From contig JAFDGW010000017.1 of assembly GCA_019309115.1 (NCBI GenBank), positions 1-64,000 of the forward strand: a stretch of DNA of 64,000 bases, read 5' to 3'. Origin of the DNA: Deltaproteobacteria bacterium. GTDB taxonomy: Bacteria > Desulfobacterota > Syntrophobacteria > Syntrophobacterales > Thermodesulforhabdaceae. Positions within the stretch are counted from its first letter, which is position 1. Each line of letters opens with the position of its first letter. This document shows positions 17,828 through 25,299 of the stretch, in pieces. The translations under genes and the position numbers were made by a program. Under the pieces are notes generated by a model. That model searched no databases, had not been told where the DNA came from, and saw only the letters and a program-made list of their open reading frames with translations.

Positions 17828-18680
17828 TTAAAATCCGCCAAACTTTTCGCCAAACTTTTGATTAGTACCTTTGGAATCGACCATAACTAGCCGCATTCTT
17901 CGTTTGGCGTTTGGCGTTTGTGACCGCCAAACACTATCGGCTTGGTCTCTACCTTCTCCCGGAATCCAATGACCGTAGGTATCGACAGTCATTGTTATGC
18001 TGTGATGGCCGAGCTGCTTTTGAACATAAGCAGGGCTTACGTGCTCCATCAGCATGATGGTGGCATACGTAGCACACCCGCTCCAGCGCTCTCTGGATCA
18101 TGCGCTCCGTAACACCTTCAAACAAATAGCCTACAACCCCGCCCTTTTTCATGGCTTCCTTTCTAAGCCTCAGAACATAGCGTTCAAGCTCACCAACCAG
18201 GTTGCCCGGCACATCCACCAGCCGTCTGCCGGTTTTTGGAAGCCCAAAACGTCCCTTTCGGACCGTCTCGGTTATCATGTATTGGGCTCCGGATATGTCG
18301 AGATTGTCCAGATGCATAGCAAGCGTTTCTCCAAGCCGCATTCCCGTTTGTGCCATTACCGCAATTGGCAGATACAGCCTATCAGGCAGTACCCTTTTTG
18401 CCGTACTGAGAACCAGTTCAAGCTCCTGCTTCGTGAATGGATCAGGCTTCTGTGTTTCCCTTTTGCGTTTTGGCGGCAGAACTTTCTTTAAAATCCCGGT
18501 GCAGGGATTTTCATTGGTAAATCCGTTGTCTATGGCTTCAGCAAAAACTCCGCTCACAACAGCATAAACAAGTTCTGTCGTTTTGGCTGACCGAATGCGA
18601 TAAATCTCCGAAATCAGCCGTTTCACGTCTGACCTTGTGACCCGGCAAAGCGGTTTGTGCCCCAGAGCCGGTAGTCGGAG
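17828..18680 (-). pseudogene. tyrosine recombinase (phage integrase), broken by deletion and frameshift
   Basis: The upstream frame covers the core-binding domain and the first half of the catalytic domain, with the first catalytic Arg in MAQTGMRLGETLAM and a KTGRR(L)VDVP segment. After RALERV it loses the frame near 18060. The rest continues in a second frame as YATIMLMEHVSPAYVQKQLGH and TVDTYGHW, which includes the nucleophilic Tyr. The HxLRH box that should sit between them is missing, so the lesion is a deletion as well as a frameshift. The protein also lacks its normal N-terminus, which is replaced by a radC fragment. It would be inactive. Confidence 0.85.
17836..17932. repeat. five CGCCAAAC octamers, possible integrase arm-type sites
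   Basis: CGCCAAAC occurs at 17836-17843 and 17848-17855, both followed by TTTT as a tandem 12-mer. It occurs as its complement GTTTGGCG at 17902-17909 and 17909-17916, and again direct at 17925-17932. All lie 42-138 bp inside attL and partly encode the integrase tail. Short repeats in both orientations near an att core resemble arm-type integrase or excisionase sites. Confidence 0.5.
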
Positions 18681-18833
18681 GAGTGCTTTGGCTTCGGGCT
18701 TCACATCCCGGCGTGGAATGGCGAGAGTCAGCAAAAGTTCCACAACCTCGTGCGGAGCGAAGCCGGCAAAACCGGCCTTCAGAAACCGATCCCTCAGCCG
18801 TTGTCGGTGGCCGTGGTAAGGTTTCCTTTCCAT
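18681..18833 (-). pseudogene. radC N-terminal fragment fused to the integrase frame
   Basis: The first 51 residues of the open frame that runs into the integrase match the N-terminal helical domain of RadC (HGHRQRLRDRFLKAGF, then PRRDVKPEAKALL). The RadC JAB-like catalytic domain is absent. The frame passes directly into integrase sequence (PLCRVTRSDVKRLI), so an ancient recombination joined two unrelated genes. Confidence 0.75.
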
Positions 18834-18863
18834 GGCACATAACGAAAAGCTCAGCGGCGGCGA

Positions 18864-19382
18864 TCAGTCGTCGGCTGGAACTACATGTTGGGCTTTATTC
18901 CATGTTTGGTTTGCCAAAACCACAGATGCTTCCACTTGTCGCTCTGGAATCGACCAATACTTTCTAAGAAGGCGATTCTTTTCTTCCTTTGACACGAGGA
19001 TATATCCGTTCTTTTCATAAAATGAGATTGCCCATGAAGCAGCTGCCCAAGTTCCAATAAGGATGGGTTTCTCTGTAAGGCCTTCCAGATGCTGGAGCAA
19101 CTTTGTTCCGATTCCCAGTCTTTGAGCTTGTGTCCAGACGTAAGCATGACGGATGAGCGTAACCTCGCCTTTGTCCTGAATTCCCATGACCCCAAGAAGC
19201 TGTCCATCACGTTCCAAGCCCCAGAAAACAACACCATTCTTGATTTCCTTCCTGAGTTCTTCCAATGGCATGTACGGCTCATGCCAAAGATCTTTCGGGA
19301 TAATTCCTTTATATGCTTGAGCAGCATTATTGATGATCTCAAATATCCTGTTGAAATCTGATTCCGTACATTTCCGTATCAT
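18864..19382 (-). CDS. GNAT family N-acetyltransferase
   Basis: A 172-residue acetyltransferase. Acetyl-CoA binding is indicated by the RLGIGTKLLQHLE segment (motif A, R/Q-x-x-G-x-G/A) near residues 88-100, followed by FYEKNGYI (motif B), the standard GNAT ending. The substrate cannot be told. It is one of the few apparently intact island genes. Its start, ATGATACGG, is followed by a typical GNAT opening (IRKCTESDFNRIFEI). Confidence 0.82.
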   Translation of the reverse strand: MIRKCTESDFNRIFEIINNAAQAYKGIIPKDLWHEPYMPLEELRKEIKNGVVFWGLERDGQLLGVMGIQDKGEVTLIRHAYVWTQAQRLGIGTKLLQHLEGLTEKPILIGTWAAASWAISFYEKNGYILVSKEEKNRLLRKYWSIPERQVEASVVLANQTWNKAQHVVPADD

Positions 19383-19539
19383 CTTTACCTCCTGCCCAAC
19401 GAAGTTGCTGGTGAGTATTTTAACAAATTGCTTGTAATGTAATGTTACACTATGTAATAAGTAAAGTCACAATTTGAAACATGAGTAGATCGATCTGGCT
19501 CCGCGGGAAGCCTGCTGGGGAGGTATAGTTCTATAGTGA

Positions 19540-20059
19540 TTGACCTTTGCCATGGCACGCATGAACACCGTCATCCACGACATGGAGGCTGACATCCGCC
19601 TGGGTGACACCATGCGCAACCCGGCCTTTAAAGACAAAGCCGGTAAGCTGCAGCAGTTTGACCTGGTGACGGCCAATCCCATGTGGAATCAGAACTTTCC
19701 CACCAAGCTCTACGAGAACGACCCTTACGAGCGTTTCATTTACGGTATTCCGCCCGAATCGAGTGCAGACTGGAGCTGGCTGCAGCACATGCTCGCATCG
19801 CTCAACGACCGGGGGCGCATGGCCGTGGTGCTGGATACTGGAGCGGTTTCACGCGGCAGCGGTAACCAGGCTTCGAAACGACTACAACCTTTCGCCCAGC
19901 CGCTATGTAGCGACCAACGACCACGAGGAGGTCCTGTCCCTGGAAGACGCGGTGGTGTTGTTGCAGGAAGCAGAAGAGGAACGGGTTGAGGCGGACTGCG
20001 AGCTGCGGAAAGTGTTGCGGGTATTGGGCTTGGGAGGACTCAATGCCAAAGATTCGTGA
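19540..20059 (+). pseudogene. hsdM: type I restriction DNA methyltransferase (hsdM) remnant
   Basis: Only the later part of an N6-adenine methylase is left. The first segment (ALARMN-like ARMNTVIHDME, then IRLGDTMRNP and the catalytic motif ANPMWNQ in place of NPPF/Y) runs to DTGAVSRGSGNQ at about 19870. A second frame resumes with NDYNLSPSRYVATND and an LQEAEEER coiled-coil end, to TGA 20057-20059. About 230 N-terminal residues and a large internal block are missing, and the frame is shifted at the junction. Confidence 0.8.
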
Positions 20060-21313
20060 AAGCGAAAGCGAAACCTTGGAGTTCAAGCGCCAGTGGACGG
20101 ACAAAGCCTTGGAAGACCTGGCCGCTTTTGCCAATACCGATGGAGGGACGCTTCTCATAGGCATTCGTGAAGATGGCGAAATTGTCGGAACGCAGTCGGA
20201 CGATAAGGAGCTGCAGCGCATTGCGAATCTAATTGCTTCTCATCTAGGTATAACACCCTCGTCGTGTGGGCACCACTAATCGAGACTTTGCCCCGAATGA
20301 GCTTGCCCGTCACATTCTGAACCGTTCCGGTCGTCATTGGGATGACCTTCCCAGTGAATGGGGCCTGAAGGAAGCGAATAAAGAGACCGTGGCCTATTTT
20401 GCCCGCCTTGCCCGGAACAGGCTTCCACAGATTGATCCAGCTCAACCAGAGCGTGTACTGGAAAACCTTGGTCTTCTCAGCGAAGGTCGGCTTAAAAATG
20501 CAGGGGTCTTGCTCTTTGCCAAGCACCCCCAGCGCTTATTTCCTCTGGCGCAAGTACGGATCGGTATCTTTCGAGGGGATTATATTCTGGATAGTCACGA
20601 TTTTCAGGGTACGCTGTGGCAACAACTGGATGGTGCCGTTGATCGCTTCAGGCAGATACTCAAAGTGCGCTTTGACATTCAGGTGGAGAAACCTTCACTG
20701 GAGGGGTTTCAACGCCGGGAAGTCTGGGAATACCCATTAGAAGCCCTACGGGAAGCTGTGGCAAACGCGCTAATCCATCGCGACTACACTTATCCGGCAG
20801 ACATTCAGATTCGGATAGAAGAAGACCACCTTGAGGTTTGGAGCCCGGGTGAACTACCTCCACCTCTTACGCCAGAAGCCCTTTACAGACCTCATCCCTC
20901 GGTACTGCGCAACCCCCTCATCGCACAGGCCTTCTACTTTGCTGGCATCATTGAACGCTGGGGAACGGGCACCACGCGCATCATTGATGTAGGGGCGGGT
21001 TCTGAACCCGCCCCTACCACCAAACGCCACGGTCTGTATCCAGCCTTCAACAACTGGCAGGGCGGAGCAACTGCGCAAGATAGGACTGAATGAACGGCAG
21101 ATCAAGGCAGTTCTGTATGTAAAGGAACACGGGCAAATCGGCAACAAAGAGTACCAGGAACTCACAGGTGTTAAAGAGCGCACGGCTACATCAGAGCTTG
21201 GGGATCTTGTTAAAAAAGGAATTCTGATAAGGGTAGGAACGACGGGACGAGGGACCCGTTATGCCGCAAGAAAGGCGCAAAAGCCGCAAGAAAGGCGCAG
21301 TAATGGAGCATAA
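20043..21313 (+). pseudogene. AlbA_2/RecG-like ATP-binding regulator, broken at two points
   Basis: The gene encodes an AlbA_2 domain (LEFKRQWTDKALEDLAAFANTDGGTLLIGI) followed by a GHKL-like ATPase_c_4 region (ALREAVANALIHRDY, ERWGTGTTRII) and a winged helix (GLNERQIKAVLYVKEHG). It is split near 20260, where the sequence stops at SSCGHH and resumes in another frame as VGTTNRDF, losing about 25 residues. It is split again near 21065, where WQGG leads to a stop while the winged helix continues in another frame to TAA 21311-21313. A palindromic repeat is also inserted in-frame. Such genes often accompany type I restriction systems. Confidence 0.75.
20989..21017. repeat. 29-bp palindromic element, copy 1, inside a coding frame
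   Basis: A perfect palindrome beginning GTAGGGGCGGGTTC and mirrored after the central T. Within the host gene it reads as VGAGSEPAPT. The same element with one changed base lies in trpF at 26712-26740 and gives the same peptide. Confidence 0.85.
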
Positions 21314-21397
21314 GGCGCATGAAAGGGCTCAAGAAGGGCTCGGAGACGGCTCAAAGGCGCCAGAATGGGACCATAAAGGGGCCAAAGGGGAATGACC

Positions 21398-22144
21398 ATG
21401 CCTGAGAAGCGTGGTGTGAGCACGCGAAATGCCACGGACCTCCCCGAAGGTTTCAAGACGACCGAACTCGGCCCTTTGCCGGAGGAGTGGCGGGTGGTGC
21501 GGTTGGGAGAAGTAGCAAACGTAAAAGGCGGTAAGCGCTTACCCAAAGGTCATAAATTTTCTAGGAAACCTACACCTTACCCATATATTCGCGTTGTAGA
21601 TTTTCGGAATGGTGCTATTAACAAAGCCAACCTTAAGTTCCTTACACCTGAGGATTATCAATTGCTCAAACGATATACAATCTCCTCAAAGGACGTGTAC
21701 ATATCCGTCGCAGGTACAATTGGCTTAGTAGGAGTTGTTCCTCCAGACCTAGATGGTGCAAACCTTACAGAAAACGCGGCAAAAATCGTTCTCAATGATA
21801 AAAGGCTCGATCAGCTTTTTCTCGTCTATGCGCTTAGCAGTGAACGAGGGCAAGAGCAAATTCATCAACGTGCCACTAAAACTTCTCAACCTAAGTTGGC
21901 TTTAACACGTATTAGACAGATTCCTATTCCCCTTCCACCCATCCTCGAACAGCGCGAAATCGCCCGCATCCTGATGACCGTGGACCGCAAGATCGAGGTC
22001 GAGGAGAACCGCAAGCGGGCCCTGGAGGGGCTGTTTAAATCCTTGCTCCATCACCTTATGACGGCTAAGGTCCGAATGCCGAAGGAGGTAGTAGAGCAGT
22101 TCGAAGGTCCTGGCGAGACCCATGCCGGAGAGGAGGGGCTATAA
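21398..22144 (+). CDS. hsdS: type I restriction specificity subunit, half-size
   Basis: A 248-residue HsdS with one target-recognition domain (about 25-165, opening TTELGPLPEEWRVVRLGEVA) and one conserved helical spacer (ILEQREIARILMTVDRKIEVEENRKRALEGLFKSLLHHLMT). Standard HsdS proteins have two such halves in about 400 residues, so this is a half-size form that would have to dimerise, or a remnant. The ATG at 21398 follows AGGGGA at good spacing. Since its hsdM and hsdR partners are broken, it is probably an orphan. Confidence 0.75.
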   Translation: MPEKRGVSTRNATDLPEGFKTTELGPLPEEWRVVRLGEVANVKGGKRLPKGHKFSRKPTPYPYIRVVDFRNGAINKANLKFLTPEDYQLLKRYTISSKDVYISVAGTIGLVGVVPPDLDGANLTENAAKIVLNDKRLDQLFLVYALSSERGQEQIHQRATKTSQPKLALTRIRQIPIPLPPILEQREIARILMTVDRKIEVEENRKRALEGLFKSLLHHLMTAKVRMPKEVVEQFEGPGETHAGEEGL

Positions 22145-22172
22145 TGGATATCCCGATCCTGGAGGAGGAACC

Positions 22173-22601
22173 TTGAGGCTTGGCGGTGAACGCCACACGG
22201 TGCAGGAGCCTCTTATCCGCTACGCCCAGGAAGCGGGCTGGACTTACCTGCCCCCACAAGAGGCCCTGCGCCTTCGCGGTGGTGAAGATAGCCCCATCCT
22301 GAAAATGGTGCTGGTGAAACAGCTCCAGCGCCTCAACCACGGCGTGGTGGACTCGGTGGCCAAGGCCGAAGAAGTCATTGCGCGTCTGGTGCGGGTTCGG
22401 CCCAACATTGAAGGGAACTTTAAGGCCTGGGAATATCTCAAAGGGCTAAAAACCGTCTTTGTGGAGGCCGAGCGCCGGGAGAAGAATCTTTGCCTGCTCG
22501 ACCCCTATCATCCCGAAGTAAACGCCTTTCACATCGCCGACGAGTTCCGTTTCATTTCGGGTCCCACCGTCATCCGCGCTGACGTGGTGCTTTTGACGTA
22601 A
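22173..22601 (+). pseudogene. hsdR: type I restriction endonuclease (hsdR), N-terminal fragment
   Basis: The TTG start follows GGAGGAGG and gives 142 residues matching the HsdR N-terminal nuclease region (GGERHTVQEPLIRYAQEAGW, then RVRPNIEGNFKAWEYLKGLKTVFVE). It ends at IRADVVLLT where family members go on with the catalytic PVLVVETK segment. The last residues and the stop are supplied by the heptamer repeat at 22595. More than 800 residues, including the helicase motor, are missing, so it cannot restrict DNA. Confidence 0.8.
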
Positions 22602-22648
22602 GACGTAAGACGTGAGACGTAAGACGCATCACGCATCACGTATCACGT
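22595..22648. repeat. 7-bp tandem repeat array
   Basis: Eight imperfect heptamers in a row: three GACGTAA and one GACGTGA (22595-22622), GACGCAT (22623-22629), then CACGCAT, CACGTAT and the start of CACGTTT. The array lies between two facing genes and supplies the stop codon of each: TAA for the hsdR fragment and TGA (22636-22638, minus strand) for the DUF5615 gene. Confidence 0.85.
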
Positions 22649-22884
22649 TTTGAGGGTCTCAGGAGCAGAACGCCACCGTGAGAACCCGAAGGGTAACGAT
22701 GGATATTTGCAAAGCCTTTATCTGCCGTAATCAAAAACATTCCTTCTCTCTGGACCGCTTCCCAGAGGTCCTCATCCTTCCAGCCGCTCATGTTTTCTTC
22801 CGTCACAGTCTCTGCGTGGTAACCCCGTTTACGCAGTAGCTCAGCAATGCTCCGGGGAAGATTTTCATCAACCTTGATTTTCAT
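22636..22884 (-). CDS. DUF5615 PIN-like toxin, 3'-truncated
   Basis: An 82-residue PIN-like protein of the DUF5615/Mut7-C-like toxin group. It has MKIKVDENLP (acidic residue at the active-site start), the GWKDEDLWEAVQREG segment and ITADKGFAN. Relatives usually have about 110 residues; here the end (RPSKRDT) is encoded by the heptamer array, so the C-terminus has been replaced. It overlaps the upstream DUF433 gene by 4 bp, the standard toxin-antitoxin arrangement. Activity is doubtful. Confidence 0.75.
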   Translation of the reverse strand: MKIKVDENLPRSIAELLRKRGYHAETVTEENMSGWKDEDLWEAVQREGMFLITADKGFANIHRYPSGSHGGVLLLRPSKRDT

Positions 22885-23120
22885 GTGGTGTCCTCTTCGG
22901 TCAGAGGAAGCAGAATATCGTCCCGAAGAACCTCCGCCGCATAGGCCAGAGCGGCTTTCACATCGTCAACGGTCACGGGGTACTCGCGGGTTATTTCCTC
23001 GTAACTCAGACCCTCCGCCACAGCACCGACCAGAGCTGATACGGTCACTCTGGTGCCTCTTATTGACGGCTCCCCGTGGTTAACTTCTGGATTGACAACG
23101 ATTCTTTTTCTCCAATCCAT
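22881..23120 (-). CDS. DUF433 antitoxin
   Basis: A 79-residue protein with the DUF433 winged-helix pattern (IVVNPEVNHGEPSIRGTRVTVSALVGAVAEGLSYEEI, then VTVDDVKAALAYAAEVL). DUF433 genes usually precede DUF5615-type PIN-like genes, as here with a 4-bp overlap, and act as DNA-binding antitoxins. It appears complete. Confidence 0.82.
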   Translation of the reverse strand: MDWRKRIVVNPEVNHGEPSIRGTRVTVSALVGAVAEGLSYEEITREYPVTVDDVKAALAYAAEVLRDDILLPLTEEDTT

Positions 23121-23363
23121 TATCGCTCCCTGTGTCGAAATTCCGCCGGGGACATCTGAAGCCCTCCGCGGCTCCAGAACCCGGCTTTATCCCGCGTGCC
23201 TTTTTCTGTGCTTCTTCCAGCAACTCACAATACCGGCCTTTTCGGCACATGTAAACAACCGCAAGGCGGGAGTACACAAAAAATTGTGTCTTTTTATCGG
23301 TTGTTTTAGTTCGTTGAATTATAAAGGGTGAAAAGCATATTTTGCATGGAGGTAGATGTAACA

Positions 23364-23766
23364 ATGAGGAACTCAGATGTAAATAAGCTTTTGGAGGAAT
23401 TGAGGAAGCTTGTTTTGACGGAAGAGGGTTTGAAGCAGGTGACAGAAGTTCTTCTTAATTGGATTATGCAAAAAGAAATTGGGAATCTGGATTTGAGTGT
23501 TCCCAGAGATAGGAATGGATTATTTAGGCCAGCAATTCTTCCCGAACACTGGAAAAGGGCTGATGGAGCTTTTCAGGATTTGGAGCTATTCTCCATCGAG
23601 GCTTAAGGCCTTGCTTCGGTCTCTCAATTTGCCTTATTCGCCTCAGCAGATAGATGAGCTTAAGGATGAGCTTTACCGGAAGGCTCGAGAACTTCGAAGC
23701 AGGGAACTTCCAGAGGAAGTATTTGCTCTTTTTATTGATCCTGAATCCGTGAGGAAAATGCAGTAA
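23364..23766 (+). pseudogene. IS256-type (mutator) transposase remnant
   Basis: The first frame (MRNSDVNKLLEELRKLVLTE, later LDLSVPRDRNGLFRPAILP) fits the N-terminus of an IS256-like transposase, with an internal stretch missing before LDLSVPRDR. It shifts frame near 23580. A second frame resumes as YSPSRLKALLRSLNLPYSPQQID and EVFALFID, then stops at TAA 23764-23766. The DDE catalytic domain is largely absent, and no terminal inverted repeats are visible. The family call is by motif order only. Confidence 0.6.
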
Positions 23767-23907
23767 ATGCGCCTCAACCTCACCCGAGGCATTTATGCCC
23801 TCCTCTGTTGCGTTTTTACTCCAGATTGGTCATATTCCTTCTGTGGCTGGAAGTATGTTACATTGAGCGATAAAGGATGCATGATATGCTGCAAAACGAG
23901 GCATTGG

Positions 23908-24276
23908 ATGCCAAAAAAAATTTTGGAGCGGATGAAGCAAGCTGTTGGTGCTAAAACAGACGAACAGCTTGCTCGTGGGCTTGGTACGCGACGGAGCACC
24001 ATTACGAACTGGCGTTCGAGGAGAAGTATTCCGTTTGAGAAGGTGGTTTTGTTCTGTCGAAAGTACAGCGTCAGTCCCACATGGCTTATTTTTGGAGTGG
24101 GTCCCCGTGATCTGCGGGATCTCCGAAAGGTCACGGAAGAAAGACTGAAACTGCTTGAGCTCATGGAAGATCTGGACGAGGCAGACATTCAGCAGGTTAT
24201 GATTTATGTTGGTGATAAGGTGCGAATCAGGGATTTGGAAAAAGAATTGCGAGAGCTTCGAAAATATCTTGAATAG
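23908..24276 (+). CDS. phage CI-type helix-turn-helix repressor
   Basis: A 122-residue DNA-binding protein resembling the N-terminal domain of phage CI-like repressors: ILERMKQAVGAKTDEQLARGLGTRRSTITNWRSRRSIPFEKVVLFC, then WLIFG. A charged helical tail (residues 80-122) probably dimerises. The ATG at 23908 follows GAGG by 6 nt; an upstream in-frame ATG at 23881 is possible. There is no peptidase domain, so it would not be cleaved by RecA-type induction. It sits at the attR end of the island and may be its former regulator. Confidence 0.72.
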   Translation: MPKKILERMKQAVGAKTDEQLARGLGTRRSTITNWRSRRSIPFEKVVLFCRKYSVSPTWLIFGVGPRDLRDLRKVTEERLKLLELMEDLDEADIQQVMIYVGDKVRIRDLEKELRELRKYLE

Positions 24277-24381
24277 GGCGCAGTTTTGTTGTATAGTGCG
24301 GCTGTATACGTATAAAAGATTATGTAAGAAGGTTCGGCAGTTCTGTGGGTGAAGGTCGTGAATTTCGATGCCTGCATGGAA

Positions 24382-24398
24382 TCCGGCCTTCGGCACCA
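24382..24398 (+). repeat. attR core (17-bp direct repeat of tRNA-Leu 3' end)
   Basis: TCCGGCCTTCGGCACCA, identical to the end of tRNA-Leu. It has no tRNA body around it, so it is the right-hand junction of the island. Ten bp later the tRNA-Gly gene begins, so the two tRNA genes were adjacent before insertion. Confidence 0.85.
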
Positions 24399-24408
24399 CA
24401 GAAGGGAA

Positions 24409-24485
24409 GCGGGAGTAGCTCAGCTGGCTAGAGCATCAGCCTTCCAAGCTGAGGGTCGCGGGTTCGAAGCCCGTCTCCCGCTCCA
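24409..24485 (+). tRNA. tRNA-Gly(UCC)
   Basis: A 77-nt tRNA with acceptor GCGGGAG/CTCCCGC, D arm AGCTCAGCTGGCTAGAGC, anticodon stem TCAGC/GCTGA with loop CTTCCAA (anticodon TCC), T arm GCGGGTTCGAAGCCCGT and encoded CCA. Its end is 4 nt from the stop of trpA on the other strand. Confidence 0.95.
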
Positions 24486-24489
24486 TTTT

Positions 24490-25299
24490 TTAGCGATGTT
24501 GTGCTTGCTTGTAGGCTTTAACCTGTTTTTCTAGTTGTTCCAGGAGCTCATCGGATTTTCCAAATTTTTCTATGGTCCTCACAAAGGCACTTCCGATGAC
24601 TATTCCATCTGCAATAGCCGAAATCTTTCTCACCTGCTCTGGTTCAGATATTCCAAAACCCACACAAACGGGAAGATTAGTATAAACTTTGACCGACTGA
24701 ACCATTGAAGATATTTCATCATAATCAAGACCTTTACTGCCAGTAACTCCCGTTTTTGAAATGAGGTAAATGAAACCAGAAGCATCTCTCACGATGGCTT
24801 CTATACGTTCCGGTGGAGTCGTTGGCGCAATCAACCTGATGAAGTCAATTTCGTTGCCGCTCCACTGTACCAGAAACTCATGTGCTTCTTCGGGCGGAAG
24901 ATCTACGACAAGAATGCCATCAACACCGGCATCTACCAAAGATTCGTACAGTTTTCCTGCACCGAACCTGAATAGTGGATTGTAATAACTAAACAAAACC
25001 AGAGGAATATTTGTTTGTTTTTTTACGGATCGAGCCAGCTGAATAACATCTCTAAGGGTGGTTCCGCTCCGTAATGACCTCATAGATGCCCGCTGTATTA
25101 CCGGTCCATCGGCTGTTGGATCCGAAAATGGAACTCCCAGTTCAATTATGTCAACGCCGGCTCTTGCCAGCGTGAGAACTATTTCCAAAGAAAATTCCAG
25201 ATCAGGATCACCGGCGGTAACGAAACCAACCAGTGCTTTCTCGGTTTTGTTGTTCCTTAGTTTTTCGAATTTTCGACCTATTTCACTCATCCTTTCCAT
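24490..25299 (-). CDS. trpA: tryptophan synthase alpha subunit
   Basis: A 269-residue TIM barrel that cleaves indole-3-glycerol phosphate to indole and glyceraldehyde-3-phosphate, feeding the beta subunit through the shared tunnel. Visible motifs are [18 protein letters not shown] (catalytic Glu and Asp loop) and the phosphate-binding [11 protein letters not shown]. It is the last gene of the operon and overlaps trpB by 17 bp. The ATG at 25290 (GATGAGTG) may be the true start since AAGGGAG is better spaced from it. Confidence 0.93.
   Translation of the reverse strand: MERMSEIGRKFEKLRNNKTEKALVGFVTAGDPDLEFSLEIVLTLARAGVDIIELGVPFSDPTADGPVIQRASMRSLRSGTTLRDVIQLARSVKKQTNIPLVLFSYYNPLFRFGAGKLYESLVDAGVDGILVVDLPPEEAHEFLVQWSGNEIDFIRLIAPTTPPERIEAIVRDASGFIYLISKTGVTGSKGLDYDEISSMVQSVKVYTNLPVCVGFGISEPEQVRKISAIADGIVIGSAFVRTIEKFGKSDELLEQLEKQVKAYKQAQHR

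Larger units (their letters stand above)
17778..24398. mobile_element. decayed integrative genomic island at tRNA-Leu
   Basis: The 17-bp 3' end of tRNA-Leu, TCCGGCCTTCGGCACCA, recurs exactly at 24382-24398, which defines a 6.6-kb insertion with attL in the tRNA. The integrase gene sits beside attL, as usual for tRNA-targeting tyrosine recombinases. The contents are a broken integrase, a radC fragment, an acetyltransferase, hsdM/hsdS/hsdR remnants, a broken AlbA-type gene, a toxin/antitoxin pair, a transposase remnant and a phage-type repressor. Nearly all are truncated or frameshifted, so the island is probably immobile. Confidence 0.85.

Noticed and set aside
18040-18070. Programmed frameshift in the integrase
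   Set aside because: The HxLRH catalytic box is absent in both frames, so this is a deletion scar.
22595-22648. CRISPR array
   Set aside because: The repeats are contiguous heptamers with no spacers. No CRISPR array was seen anywhere in the window.
23080-23364. A 94-codon minus-strand ORF upstream of the DUF433 gene
   Set aside because: It overlaps the antitoxin start, has no recognisable motif and no convincing ribosome site. A degraded fragment is possible but cannot be supported.
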